Below are positions 1 through 11,240 of a stretch of DNA of 64,000 nt, piece by piece. The stretch is from Limnoperna fortunei (lineage: Eukaryota > Mollusca > Bivalvia > Mytilida > Modiolidae). Within the stretch, counting starts at the first letter, position 1. The number at the start of each line of letters is the position of its first letter. The notes beneath the pieces were generated by a model, which made no database searches, was not told where the DNA came from, and was given only the letters and a program-made list of their open reading frames with translations. The stretch covers positions 38,730,067-38,794,066 of the forward strand of contig OX104120.1 in assembly GCA_944474755.1 (NCBI GenBank). The letters are read 5' to 3'. Position numbers and translations under genes: made by a program.

Positions 1-21
1 TAAATATATACATATATTTGA

Positions 22-140
22 AATGCTCAATCTTTAGATCATTTGTATAACAAGATTCCTCAACATTTAGAGCATTTGTATAACAAGATTGCTCAATCTT
101 TAGAGCATTTGAATAACAAGAATGCTCAACCTTTAGAGCA
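22..140 (+). repeat. 33-bp tandem repeat, about 3.5 units, in an open frame
   Basis: Units built around the core TTTAGAGCATTTGTATAAC recur every 33 bp. Because 33 is a multiple of three, the frame stays open from 22 to 291 and encodes an 11-residue repeat with the core LEHLYNK. There is no ATG in this frame, a TGA at 19-21 closes it on the left, and no acceptor is evident. It could be a small coding relic, but a non-coding minisatellite is the simpler reading. Confidence 0.7.
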
Positions 141-236
141 CATATTAGTAGCCAATAATAACAACCAGGAATTTATTTTAAATAAGGCCCATTATAAATG
201 CAAACTACTTAAAAAACTATTAATGTTTGTCTTTCA

Positions 237-847
237 TTACTTCAATATAGTAACCAACGCTGCTCGTAAACTACGAAAATACTTTAAATAACCAAATTCA
301 GTATTTAAATGTACTCCATCCACACAGTACACTGTCTTCTTACTATTTTCCGACCAGAAACCTGAATGCCTCCAAAATCTTTCATTTTCCATATTTTCAT
401 TGGCAAAGTACTTATATAAATACGAATTTAACTCATCACACCTTTGGTTAAACCATTCGGAATCTACATAGTATTTAATTTTCTTTTTGGGGGGATGCGA
501 TGAAGTATTTGGCATATCACCACCTGTTCTATATTATATTTATAACGAAGGAGCATAGCTATCTCAATAATGCCTCTAGCGACACTCATAACAGAATAGT
601 CCCGTTTAGAAAGATCGTTAGAACCAATCTGCAAAACTATTACCTGCGGATTTTTGCGGACAATGAACTCAAAGCCGTATGTTTTGATATGATGCAAATG
701 CCCCTCTGGGTACTCCCAGTACAGAACTTCCTCAGTTTGGGAGCTCAAACCCATATTTAGATCTACCGATTGATGAGTATGAAGCTTGTTAAAAGCCACA
801 AGACGTTTAATAAATGAGTGACCCATTATAACGATCCTCTTAGGCAT
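237..847 (-). pseudogene. SGNH/GDSL-like hydrolase domain, frameshifted
   Basis: Read on the minus strand from an ATG at 847, the protein opens with a GHS motif (residues 9-11) that fits the block I nucleophile serine of SGNH hydrolases. A GSND at residues 75-78 fits block III. The frame then stops at about 464. The block V DxxH motif (DGVH) lies in another frame that overlaps it and runs to the stop at 237-239. The frames cross in a C6-A5 run (RC of about 486-496), so one indel there splits a single domain. All catalytic blocks remain, so it could be a recent pseudogene or a homopolymer error in the assembly. Such domains are often carried by mobile elements in bivalves (inference). Substrate unknown. 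Confidence 0.65.
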
Positions 848-1260
848 AGTTTAATTTTGTTTACGTATATCTGATAGAAAACAGAGAGCAGAACCGCGCG
901 TGTGGAATTTTACAGCAGTATGAACCTACTTAATTATAAAAAAACACACGTGCCGAAACACATTAATCAGAAAAAACTGATAAAACAACAGATATAAAAC
1001 ATCGTAATATAAACCAAACCATAACCTCGGATAAAAATTAAAGTCACTTGAAAAAATGTCCTGCTGCAAATATTTTCTACCAGTTTGTTGACAAGATGAT
1101 CCGAAAGAAACTTGATTGGTTAGAAATAAGTATGATGTAGACAAAAGTATAAAATAATGAAACTATCCAAAGTACAACGCCAAATGTTAAATTACCAATT
1201 TGTGAGTGATCATAGACTATTTTATGTTCCATAAATACATTTTTGATATCTTTGATGGTA
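848..1260. other. No gene recognised
   Basis: Two minus-strand open frames (926-1144 and the distal part of 1077-1310) have no recognisable domain. The upper one begins inside the repeat at 1261-1404, so I do not treat them as genes. Confidence 0.5.
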
Positions 1261-1404
1261 TTTAAGTCTGGGGTAGTAAATTCTATTAACCTTGGTATCT
1301 TTGAAAACATTTTATTTAATCATTAGGAATTTACTTGTTTTGGGGGTTTGAGCGCCACTGTACGATACGCGCGTCTGGCGTACTAAAGTTTATAATCTTG
1401 ATGT
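1261..1404 (-). repeat. Dispersed mussel-type repeat fragments
   Basis: On the minus strand 1327-1404 reads into GTACGCCAGACGCGCGTATC and then GTGGCGCTCAAACCCC. Position 1319-1262 restarts with AATAAAATG, TCAAAGATACCAAGG and TTAATAGAATTTACTA. The same blocks occur at 52236-52345 and, decayed, at 32698-32750. I recall a near-identical repeat from Mytilus loci (memory, unsearched). Here the two halves lie in the opposite order to the 52-kb copy. Confidence 0.65.
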
Positions 1405-1444
1405 CTTAGTTTGTTGTTCAAATGGTTATTAGCTTATTTCAGTA

Positions 1445-1632
1445 ATTTTTTTCAGTTAACACATGGCGTTCATTTTTTATTGGGGAAGCAAGTCTTGGTA
1501 AAACTTCTTATCAGAACGATTGAAGTCGAGTACACCCTCCTAAGTAAGACTCGAACTTGCAACCTCATTGTTGACAGAACACCTGATCAATAGTCCATGA
1601 CTAACTACTATAACCACTCTACCACTGATGCC
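1445..1632 (-). mobile_element. SINE-A copy (tRNA-headed SINE), decayed
   Basis: Reading the minus strand, a tRNA-like head with GGTAGAGTGGTTA (A-box region) and GCAAGTTCGAGTCTTAC (B box) is followed by the body shared with the copy at 5857-6115. It ends near the ATGGCGTTCATTTTT block. The tail is lost. Confidence 0.75.
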
Positions 1633-3984
1633 ACATATCTTTTATGATATTGTGTATTGTATTTTGCAACATCTGATTGATTGATAACATAAATAATTTA
1701 AAGGAAATTACTTTTTTCTTCTAACGTCCAAATCATATTTTATTGGAGCCGTTAGTTTTAGCTGATGAGATTAAATGTGAATAAATAAATCACCTAAATA
1801 GAATATGCTGGCTAAAAGATAATGAATGACAGCCGAGAAACAAATCTTGACGTCCGTGTATATATTATTATCAACTAGCACACACACGATATGAGGATGA
1901 ATTCGAAACATTAAATGCACTTAAGACTTCTATAAAGCTTTATCATTATGAATTTTTTGTTGCATGTCGTGAGAAAAGAATGCATAAAAAGATATCGTTT
2001 AAATGTATATAATGATGTTTCTATGTATATTGTCGCAGAGTACTACTTTCTGGTGGTTAATTAAAAGCCGCGAACGATAGTACTCACAACAGTGCAAAAA
2101 TATTATTATTACTTATCAAACTAAGTGTAAAGCCGCAAAAGTAAATACTGACGAATTTAACAACATCGCAAGATCTGTGAAAATAAGTACCCGCGTAAAT
2201 CAATGCGTTTACAGTAGTATCAATAAAAACTAGAATTGAAATTTATAAGGAGAAAGTAAGCAAGATAAAATACACAATTAACTGCCTTACAAGACTCAGA
2301 ATATACAATTAAGAAAAAAGAAGGAAAGATACCGCAGAGTATTTAATACAGAATAAGGTAAGGACAAAAACTAAACCATGGTTAACCAATAATGGAAACA
2401 AAACAACACACAAAAAGATAAAGACCCACAACTGAGTGACGCCGCTAAAGCCTTTTTACATCGATTTTTTTTTGCCTACAAACATGTTTTGGTTCGGAAC
2501 TTTAGCAGTGCTTTTTACAAAAAGTCGTAAGTGTAAAACTTCATTGTAAGTGCTGACGTCACAATGTAGTTTCATTTGATCTTCTAACACTTACGACGGA
2601 ATTTTCAGAATTGCAGAATTATGGTGCTCTAATGTCTTAACTAATTCTTAAACGTTCTGATTTTTAACAGCGGTCTGACAAAGAGAAAAGCGGTACAGAA
2701 ATAGTACCGACGTGTGTAGTAAAATGCCTACAGCATGGTGGTCTGTGGTTGAGACCTGGCAGTATAATTAAAACAAGTATATTATTTTTTGTTAACTTCT
2801 TTATCTATGTTGAATGTAAAGATATTAATGTAGTTATTCAAACGATTTATTTACATTTAAGAGATATTTTTTTTAATTAATTACAGAAAAAGTCTTAAAT
2901 TTTTTTTGCAATTAGGCAAAGTATTTTTTCCTGATAACTTGAGCAATAGGATTGTTGTGCTAATAAAAGTTTATAATTTTTTTATTCTTGATTTTAAGTT
3001 ACCTCGTATATGATAACGCAGACAATAAGCATTGTACTATTGACAGATATGTGTGTGTTTATCATGTTATTTAGCATTACCTTTGAAAAATCACCGCAAT
3101 AGAGCACACAAGATCCTCATACGGTTGTTTTCATCTAAGCAATGTGTGTGTTTACACACACATTTTAAAGATTTTTAATTTTTTATTTGTACCCTTGCAC
3201 TTGTATACTTGATGTGTTGTGATTTTGACCAATTAAGGAAGAAAATATAATCATTCAATTTCCGAATGAAGCTAAACAACATTATATGTGGAACTAAAAA
3301 ATTTATTTTTTTGCAACGAATTATGCATTTAAATCTAAACTAATAGGGCACAACTGCAAATAACATTTTAAGTTCCAATCGGTCTGTCTTTTTTTTTCTT
3401 GAAACTAAATATCGGTAATTGTGAGAACCTTTTAACATATAATAACTAGTGTAACAGTACATCCAGATTAATAATGTTAGAAAAACACAAATGATCGATT
3501 TGTTTTCCTATTTTTTCATTTATCAGTTGTTGTTAAATTATATTAGCGACTAATTTTATTGTAAAACATTTGTTCTATTGCATATTATTATATTTTTTAA
3601 TTGACAGCTGTTTTCGTTTATGATATTATTTTTGTTTAGGCGTGCAAAGATACCGATAAAATTAACAATTAAAATTTAATTATATTATTTATGATAACAT
3701 GCTGTCATGCATGGAAACAGTATAGATAGTTTTCGAAATGTCATATGAACAATTCTGTAAAGTCATAAGAGTCCTTTATAAATTATACAATAAACGGTTT
3801 TAGATCTTTATTAAATTTTTCCCAACATTTATAAAAAAAATTGCAAAAGTATATATGAACTAATCAACAATGTTAATTTGTGTTAATATTTATTGTTTGT
3901 CCGTAACATGCTAAATTATATGTCGGCATTTGTAACTCATTATTTGCCATTACATTAATGCTGCTTTTTCTGAAAATGATTTCC
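1633..3984. other. AT-rich, no gene recognised
   Basis: No coding or RNA gene seen. Two small inverted repeats are present: GTCGTAAGTGT at 2524-2534 against its complement at 2587-2597, and an 11-bp GT/AC hairpin at 3141-3164. Confidence 0.6.
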
Positions 3985-4700
3985 AATAAATTTGACATGA
4001 CATAAATGATGTTTTGTCCCTCAACAATGCTAAATTTTGTGACTATTTACATTCAATTTACCCTAGCGAGCTTGAAATTAAAGACACCACCAATACATTA
4101 AGGTCAGCATCTTACTCAGACCTACTTCTAGAAACAGACTTAGGAAAACTACAAACTAGACTTTACGACAAACGTGATGACTTCAACTTTCTAATTGTCA
4201 ACTTCCCGTTCATTGACAGCAACAATCGAGCAGCTCCAGCTTACGGTGTGTACATTTAACAGCTTGTACGTTATTCTAGATACTGCCATCGGTATTCCGA
4301 TTTTCTAGACCGATCCCTGCTGTTGACTGCAAAACTACTCAAAAAAGGGTTTGTTGCACCTAGGTTGATGTAATCTCTCCAGAAGTTATATGGTCGTCAC
4401 CATGACTTAATTGATCGTTATGGGCAATCAGTGTCTCAAATACGATCTGACATTTTTGCTGTGTCATAGGTAGTGATTCCTATTCCTGGATTTAACTTTT
4501 CCCCATACATGACAATGAGTAACTCGACGGGTGTCTAATGAGAGGCAGGTACTGCTTACTTTTCCGGAGCACCTGAGTACACCCATAGTTTTTATTGGGT
4601 TCGGGTTACTCTCTTTCCGTTTTTGTGTTTTTGGTTTTTGTGTTGTGTTTGTCTATATCCGGATTTGTAACTGTCCCTTGACTTTTGGCTCTTTGCTATT
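3985..4700 (+). mobile_element. Reverse-transcriptase element, 3' end, decayed
   Basis: The frame through 4014-4259 encodes the distal part of a reverse transcriptase family common in mollusc and cnidarian genomes. Landmarks are FCDYLHSIYPSE, LYDKRDDFNF and APAYGVYI. The frame continues past an in-frame TAA at 4257-4259, with RYS and YGRHHDL landmarks, past a second TAA at 4371-4373, to the natural-looking TAG at 4467-4469. It is therefore dead. Upstream, the catalytic box degenerates at about 3990-4013. The 3' UTR carries GGAGCACCTGAGT and GGTTCGGGTTACTC-like blocks shared with copies at 24.3, 25.5, 35.8 and 49.6 kb. Whether the element is Penelope-like or another class cannot be settled from this fragment. 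Confidence 0.85.
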
Positions 4701-5845
4701 TTCATAAACTCATACGTACATGTATATACTGAAGAAACATCTATGGCTGTAATAACAGCAATTTACTGTTTGTCTACTCATTCGTCATATAATCATGTAT
4801 ATATATTTATTAATAACAATTTATGTTGACAGCAAATACACACAAAATATTAAGTACTTATCATGTCTGCATTGTAACTACAGAGTGAAATATAAAAGTA
4901 TATGTGTACTTATGTGAGCACTTTAGAAAACTTAAAAGTGTTCTTTTTATAAAAACTTGACAGTGTTCTTATTTTAAGGCTTGGCCGTAATTCATTATTA
5001 TGGCCATAATCAAATCATTACTTTTCAACACAAAATGTTATGTGTTTCGGGAAATATTGATATTTGTGCTAACAGTCGTACTTGTCTTAGCCTTGTTCTG
5101 TTTAAAGGGGTGATAGAAAATTGTCGCTCAATAAGAGACAAAACTGTGGGCAAATAAAATTTGTAAAATGTACATAGGTCATAAACTGAAATCTGTAATA
5201 AACGAAAAAAACTGAAGATTATTAAAAACGAGATATAACCTCAGATGCTAATAAAAAGTTGTTGTTTGTCTATTTGCAAAGTGTTTAACGACCCGCTCCC
5301 CGTTTCTGCTATGGTGTCCAGGTTTCAGTAAGGGACAAAGCCTAGAGTGCTGGTAAATAACCAATTACCCTTATCAGGAATGTACAATATATGCTTATAA
5401 ATGTTTTTAAACCTCACACTTGTATATTAACATTGAAACTGTTCATTTTGAAGGTTTCTTTGTATTATGTCACCGATCTTTTATCGTGAGAGGGGTGGTT
5501 GTCAGACTATAAAACTGGAACCAACCTAGTAGATAACGTTTTGTTTCTTTTTACCAAAAAAACTTATTGTTATAATATTGCTTTGACAAAGAATATATCT
5601 AAAATACCTTTCACATATCTTAAGCAACCATTTAGTCATTCCGTCAACAACTTATACTTCAAGTATTTACCTATCAAAGATATTTAGCCTGTCGTCAACA
5701 CTAAGTAAACCATCTAATTATAATTTGAACTTAAAATTTAAATAAGATTTTCCTTTTAATTCTGTATTGTGATGTTGTAAGTACTGTTCAACTTTTTTAA
5801 TGTATAATTTGGTCTGCATTGTATCGCAATATGAAACACGGTCAA
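4701..5845. other. No gene recognised
   Basis: AT-rich. The open frame at 5499-5687 lacks an ATG and any domain I recognise. Confidence 0.55.
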
Positions 5846-6126
5846 CTATTTCTTTATTGTTTGTTTGTTTGAGTGCCGTTTAACGGAACTTTCTGCCATT
5901 TTTCAGCTATATCATGGCGTCTAGTTTTTAAAAGAGAGGAAGCCGGAGTAACCGGAGAAAACCCCCGAACTTCGGTAGGAAAACTGGCAATCCTTGTCAA
6001 TTAAAATTGGAGTCGAACGCACCCTGCCCACAGTGAGGTTCGAATCCACAATTTTAGTGTTGACAGACCATGTGATAGTAGACAAACTACCTTAACCACT
6101 CGGCCACCGAGGATCCTATTTCTTTA
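5846..6126 (-). mobile_element. Full SINE-A copy with 11-bp target-site duplication
   Basis: The element occupies 5857-6115 on the minus strand and is bounded by the perfect repeat CTATTTCTTTA at 5846-5856 and 6116-6126. Its head has GTGGCCGAGTGGTTAAGG (A box) and GGATTCGAACCTC (B box), like a Ser/Leu-type tRNA. The body follows, and the tail ends in GTTAAACGGCAC and AAACAAACAAACAA. The intact duplication makes this the reference copy for the family in this window. Transcription would be by Pol III and mobilisation by a partner LINE (general SINE knowledge). Confidence 0.95.
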
Positions 6127-7119
6127 GACAAACTACTTATACATATATACTTAAAATGTATCACTAGTAGAGACCTTGGCATTGTATTTGTTACTATGGA
6201 TATATTTATTTTATTGTATCTATTTATTTCATGTTTTGAGACTTAATAGATCTGATTATGTCATAATTTGTCAGAAAAATCACATTGAAATCATAATATC
6301 ACAGCTAACAGCAATGATGTGAGCTTATATTAATCGTTGACGATTCAAGATTATAAAAAAACATGCACACGTACATGTAATGCATAAAAATTTATGAAGA
6401 ACAAAATTGCTAAAGACGGCAGGAAATTAGCTCTATTGGACAACTATTCAACAAAGACAAAAATTAAATCTGTTTGAAAATCAAAAACCGCCTACAATAT
6501 CCGCTTACAAAATGGATAAATTGATAGAAAATATCTGTGTTATGTCTGGATGAATTTAGCACCGTTAAAAATAAATAGAACTAAAAATATATCAAAACCA
6601 AAATCCTAATTTAACTAGTTATTAAACAATATTTAAAGTTTAAAGCATTATATGTAAACAAGTATAAATGCTACAAGAAAACAACGAAAGTTTAGTATTG
6701 GTGGCAAACCTATTTTATAGTCAGTATGTGTTAAAATTCCATGCTGTAGTGTCTCAAATATACCTAATCAAACTGCAACCAATAATGACGTTATGTGATA
6801 TCATAGTTTGTTTAATTGTTTTCACGAAAAGGGGGCAAACTTCCGATGAAGCTTTGAAATACCATATCAATTTTACTTTAATTAATTCAATCGGTTAAAA
6901 CCAGGAAAGTGCGATTGTGAGGAGCATACTGAAGGCTTTAATGTTAGATGGTCAATCTCAACGTTGTGTTGTTAACCGATTTGTATAACATATAATAATA
7001 TATCAACGATTCATCGCTGAGTCTCTATATGCTTCGTGAAGATCGGACAACCGGGTGTCCCGTCACCATATCATGATCACTTTTGAACGTTTTTCCCCAT
7101 CCCTGTAACTGTAAGACTG
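6127..7119. other. No gene recognised
   Basis: An open frame at 6668-6898 starts at an ATG but has no recognisable domain and no splice or poly-A context. Confidence 0.5.
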
Positions 7120-7323
7120 TCATAGCCCTTGATAAATATAGTACGCACATTCTTCAAGTGTATCAAGGACGATCAGAAATCTATTTTGGCAGTTTACAGT
7201 GAGGCAGCAGCGTCCGTACAGTGGCTCGCAATTTAGATATTGAGGTCTACAGCAAGTGTAGTGGTTGCATGTACATGCACAAAATGACTTGACACTTTCT
7301 TCATCAACAAAACGTCCATACAT
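7120..7323 (-). CDS. Possible small cysteine-rich protein or exon
   Basis: From an ATG at 7323 the frame encodes 67 residues with 11 cysteines. Most cluster as CACTCNHYTCC, then CEP..GRCCLTVNC, spacing reminiscent of small secreted cysteine-rich domains. There is no obvious signal peptide before the cysteines, so if real it may be one exon of a larger extracellular protein. A stop precedes the ATG in frame, and no clear donor follows. The cysteine density is unusual for chance translation of AT-rich DNA. The family is not identified. Confidence 0.25.
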   Translation of the reverse strand: MYGRFVDEESVKSFCACTCNHYTCCRPQYLNCEPLYGRCCLTVNCQNRFLIVLDTLEECAYYIYQGL

Positions 7324-7681
7324 ACACGTTTAGACCACGCTAGAACAATTTATAAGAACATCTTAATTTACAATTGCTATATTTTTCAATTGATCAGGTA
7401 TGCACTAGCTCGCAGCGAGTATACAAACGTCACCTATTTCTTCGGGATTAACTTATAAACCAGGGTTACAAGAAAAAACGACTCGCCCTCGTCTTAAATA
7501 AGTTTTTCTATAGATACAACTTGTAGAAAAATATTCTCGTTTGAAAAAAATGATTGCAGATAGTTTTCTCAAATTTTTCATTCAGTGTACAGTGCTACGA
7601 TGAATGTTTGATACAATTATAATTGACTAGTGGTATATGATGATCATATATTTTAATCAAATAACCAACTCACATAATACA

Positions 7682-8017
7682 TTAATGGAATCTGGAGGTC
7701 TGGCATGCCACAAAACCTGGTTTAACCCACTTTTTCGTTTGAAATGCCTGTACCAAGCCAGAACCATTGCAGTAGTTGTATTTTTTTGTTGAAGGTTTTG
7801 GAGTTTGCTGGTTTCTCGGACTTTGATTTGTGGATTGTCTTTTTGACAGTTCATCGGTGTTCGGTATTTTGTTAAAACCTTTATTCGTAAGAGAATAATC
7901 AGCTTCATCATGTCCTTCTTGAATTAAATAACATCCAAAAGCAATACCATATACGTTTTGATGTTCTGCCTTTTCTAAAGTTTTTCGTATCGCGTGTCTG
8001 CTTTCGTATGGTTGGGT
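7682..8017 (-). CDS. Exon-like open frame of unknown family
   Basis: The minus-strand frame is open for 111 codons from a TGA at 8018-8020 down to a TAA at 7682-7684. It has balanced composition: early RKTLEKAEHQNVYGIAFG, a Ser/Gln/Pro/Lys-rich middle, and an end at CQTSRFH. It contains no ATG, so it could only be an internal or terminal exon. An AG acceptor candidate lies just inside it (after AAAGCAG, near 7999), and a TTTTCTTCAG lies at about 8031. I do not recognise the family. A second frame over 7657-7911 is the shadow of this one or the reverse. Confidence 0.3.
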   Translation of the reverse strand, partial: TQPYESRHAIRKTLEKAEHQNVYGIAFGCYLIQEGHDEADYSLTNKGFNKIPNTDELSKRQSTNQSPRNQQTPKPSTKKYNYCNGSGLVQAFQTKKWVKPGFVACQTSRFH

Positions 8018-8020
8018 TCA

Positions 8021-9537
8021 TACCTTGTTGTCTGAAGAAAATAAGAACTGGTTTTCTTTCCTTATACAATGGGTATATATTTTTTGTGCTATGTCGTTTG
8101 CATATGTTATATTATATGGACCTCGTCGAAATCCATAAATAAAAAAGGAAATATATATGTCTTTATAATTCAAGCCAAATGATGCGTTTCAAAGTATAAT
8201 ATAATACATAGCAGGACAGCATACCTTCAACACAACTTTACTTTACTGAGACCCTTTTGTTCACTTTTTTTCAACATATAACTAGTTTATTTAACAAAGC
8301 TTTTTACAATAACTACTTAAATGTCCAAACTAAACAATGAAGCATCACTGTGAAAGCTCACTTATATAGACAAGGCACTATTAAGTGTACATACAAATAC
8401 AAATGATTTACAGTGAAGACTTATCACAAATGGTGTCAAAGATCTTATTGTTATAAAAATATTTTCGTTGACTGCACACTTCATTCTTCAAAACTTCGAA
8501 GACATTTATTTCGTTTTGCTTTTGTTTTAAAATATAGTATGCTTTCTAAACTGACAACCCTATGAGCGTGAACAGAAAATTAATATCAACATATTCATGA
8601 TCAGAAAATGTGTAACCTTACACTATTTCTTTTAAAGTTGTTTGCGTAATAAAATGTAATTTATGTAGAACAGTTTTTATTTGCGTCCAAAAATCTTTGC
8701 GAAATAATTAGTTTTCTATACCAAACACTTGGTATTGATTTTCTTAGAATAGAAAATTCGGCAATCCAGTTTGATCTATTTTGTTAGTTTTTCTGATACA
8801 ACCTTTTCTGATATATTACCATTTTTATCTAAAATATAGTTGATTTATAGAATATCACTGTGCATCCCAGTATCAAAAAAGAGGCATTTATTTCTATTTA
8901 TGATATATTTATTACCCCATATTAACTGTTTTCTAATTTCGGTGTGCGTGTTGGGGGTTTATGTGTTACTTTCGTTTAGCTTTATCCATAATTTAATTAT
9001 CTCTTTATAAAACATTGGAATAGATGCAAACTTACCTATGTTGTAGTGTCACAAATATTAGACTTAATAATAAAAAAAAATCTTTTCCAAAAATATTTAG
9101 ATATTTGTTTGGTATTATTTTCCAGCTAGCATTATAAGCATCTAGAAATCTGTTGACCCATGAAAGTTTAAGCGCTTTGAAGTGACATTCAAAGTCATAT
9201 TTATAATATCTATAATAGTATTCATTTTAATCGTGTCTGGTTTATTACTCCATACCAATTTATAACAGTATAAAGATATTTTTTTGATATACTTGTCTGG
9301 TACAAAACAACTACTCCCTACTTATAAAAACTGTGGTAAAATTAAAGCTCGAACTATCATTATTTTTCAAATCATAGTAAGGTTTCGTTTCTCCCCTGAT
9401 TGAAGTAGAAACTTCTATTTTCTATTTTCCCTTCCAATTTCAATTTTGGTATGGTTGGTATTGTCAAGTTTTACTTACATACCTTTAACAGAGATGCCCC
9501 TAATCTGAACCTAATTAGGAGTAATTAGAATTGATTA
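8021..9537. other. No gene recognised
   Basis: AT-rich sequence with homopolymer T runs. No domain, tRNA or repeat noticed. Confidence 0.55.
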
Positions 9538-9665
9538 ACGAGGGCCGAGAAGCGACCCGCCACGCCGCAAAGCGGCGTCTGTACGGCCGGGGGGCTGGGG
9601 TAAATGAAGCTTTAGGGTAAATGATGCAAAATCCTCCGTTCTGGCACTGTCCTGGAAGCAAATGG
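9538..9665. repeat. GC-rich island with hairpin, and a block shared with the 43.8-kb triplicated unit
   Basis: A short GC-rich patch holds the perfect hairpin ACGCCGC-AAA-GCGGCGT at 9564-9580. Just downstream GGGTAAATGATGCAAAATCC and TGGCACTG match the left end of each unit of the 43761-48155 triplication (GGTAAATGCTTCAAAATCC, then TGGCACTG). Both are probably fragments of one dispersed element. Confidence 0.55.
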
Positions 9666-9949
9666 TGACCCAGAATAGCCCTCTTTTATATCTCTTAAAT
9701 GACTTTTTTACAATTAATGAATATCTTCATGCTTTATAATCATGCACAGGTGTACAATTACCCCATAGTTCTTCTTTCGAGTTTTCTACAAATCAAGTAC
9801 AGTGCTATGAGATGATTCATTGTAAATGCATAGATTGGTAAACAGGAAAAAAAGCTAAGGCCATATAATCACAGGAAACTGCAAACAGAGAGGTTTGTTT
9901 TCCTTTGATAACAAAAGTTCAAAGCTTAATGTCACATCATATGAAAGTA

Positions 9950-10085
9950 AAAACTATTTTGAATTAAAAATGTATGAAAAAACAAGAATATGTCCAAGAC
10001 ATATCTCGCAACATTTTGAGACGGACGGACGAACGACCGGACCCGAACAATTTATGCCCCTTATATCGTAGATGGGGCATAATAA
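9950..10085 (+). repeat. GGACGGAC-type dispersed repeat with terminal hairpin
   Basis: GACGGACGGACGAACGACCGG at about 10020 is followed by a hairpin with arms ATGCCCC (10054-10060) and GGGGCAT (10074-10080). The same arrangement occurs at 31015-31108 and, in part, at 21362-21482 and 22872-22990. Confidence 0.6.
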
Positions 10086-10597
10086 TATAATTAAAATTAC
10101 ATTTCCTTACCCATGATTTAATTGGTGTCATTCAACACCTTGTCCTCCATTTAAGTGCAAGCACACATGATAACCAGATGTAAGAATAAACTAAAATAAA
10201 CATAACAAAAATTAAAATAAAATTTTTTTTTGTTTAATATGAACGAGTGTTCATTTCATGAATATCTTACTTCAAATTTTAAATTCAATAATAAAAAATA
10301 AAATGAAAGTCCTAATAGTACTTCAAGATGATTACTGATAACAGATGTGAAAACTAAACTTTAAGCATGTGCCGCTTACCAAAGTGATCGGTGATGGGGC
10401 ACACACACAAAAAAACAAACAAAAAACAAAAATTAAATAAAATTTTTATTGTATGAATGTTGTAGGCAACATCATGTTTGGGTGGTGCATTTATTTTATT
10501 TTGGTGTTTTTTTACCGGAACAACACTTGACATTCTTGGTGTTTATATGGTTGATTTGCTTTTCAACTTTGCCACAAATTTACATTTTTTTACTTAC
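10086..10597. other. No gene recognised
   Basis: AT-rich. This is the downstream side of the hAT relic and would hold its first intron if the GTAAGT at 10592-10597 (minus) was ever a donor. Confidence 0.5.
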
Positions 10598-11240
10598 TTA
10601 AAAATATTTTCTCCTGAGGACACATGAAGTTCAGGAATGGTCAAATAGTTTGTGATAATCTTTCCAGCTTGACTATCATAATATCTCACAACTGTTGGAT
10701 ATAGTTTTTTGTCCGAAATGTCATTCGAGCCATTAAACAAAAGGGTTTGTTTTCAATAAGGGTGTAATATGGTTCAAGTCATCATCTTCTGATAAACAGT
10801 GTACAAGAGCAGTTGTTTTAGTCTGTCCACATACATATTTTGTTGCAATGTTCGAATCGGGAAACATGTGTCTAAACATTTTACCAGCACTATCAGGAAC
10901 TGCAAGAGGTAGGTTGTTCTCAATAATAAACTTTGTAAAGATGACCTCTGATTTGATGACTAAATTGTCCGACACAGCAGTAAATACACTTGTTATTTTT
11001 TTATTGGTTTTATAAAGTTCCGCCAGATTTTTGTGTTTACTTGATTTTGCATGAGTTGCAATGTCGCCCTTGCCACTATGCATAATTACAATGTCAGTTG
11101 AGCACACCGTGCAGTAAGCATATCCTTCTCTGCTTGACTTTGTTACGAAAGGAAACAATTCAGAATATTCCTGTCTAAACCGTTGATTATGTTCAAATTT
11201 TTTTGTTCTTGGCTACGGGTTCGCCATCGGGCGTAGCCAT
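10598..11240 (-). pseudogene. hAT-type transposase N-terminal region, frameshifted
   Basis: From an ATG at 11240 (minus) the frame runs into an A7 tract (RC of about 11199-11205). It shifts there into KFEHNQRFRQEYSELFPF and a BED-like zinc finger with CTVCSTD and a distal H...H pair (HAKSSKHKN). The MFPDSNIATKY and KTTALVH blocks, typical of hAT-type proteins in invertebrates, follow. Near 10740 the frame shifts again into GSNDISDKKLYP, VVRYYDSQ and GENIF, the expected start of the catalytic region. The frame ends at a clean GTAAGT (10592-10597) that could be a donor. The dimerisation C-terminus is not in the window's adjacent DNA. Two shifts make it a pseudogene unless they are homopolymer errors. 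Confidence 0.75.
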
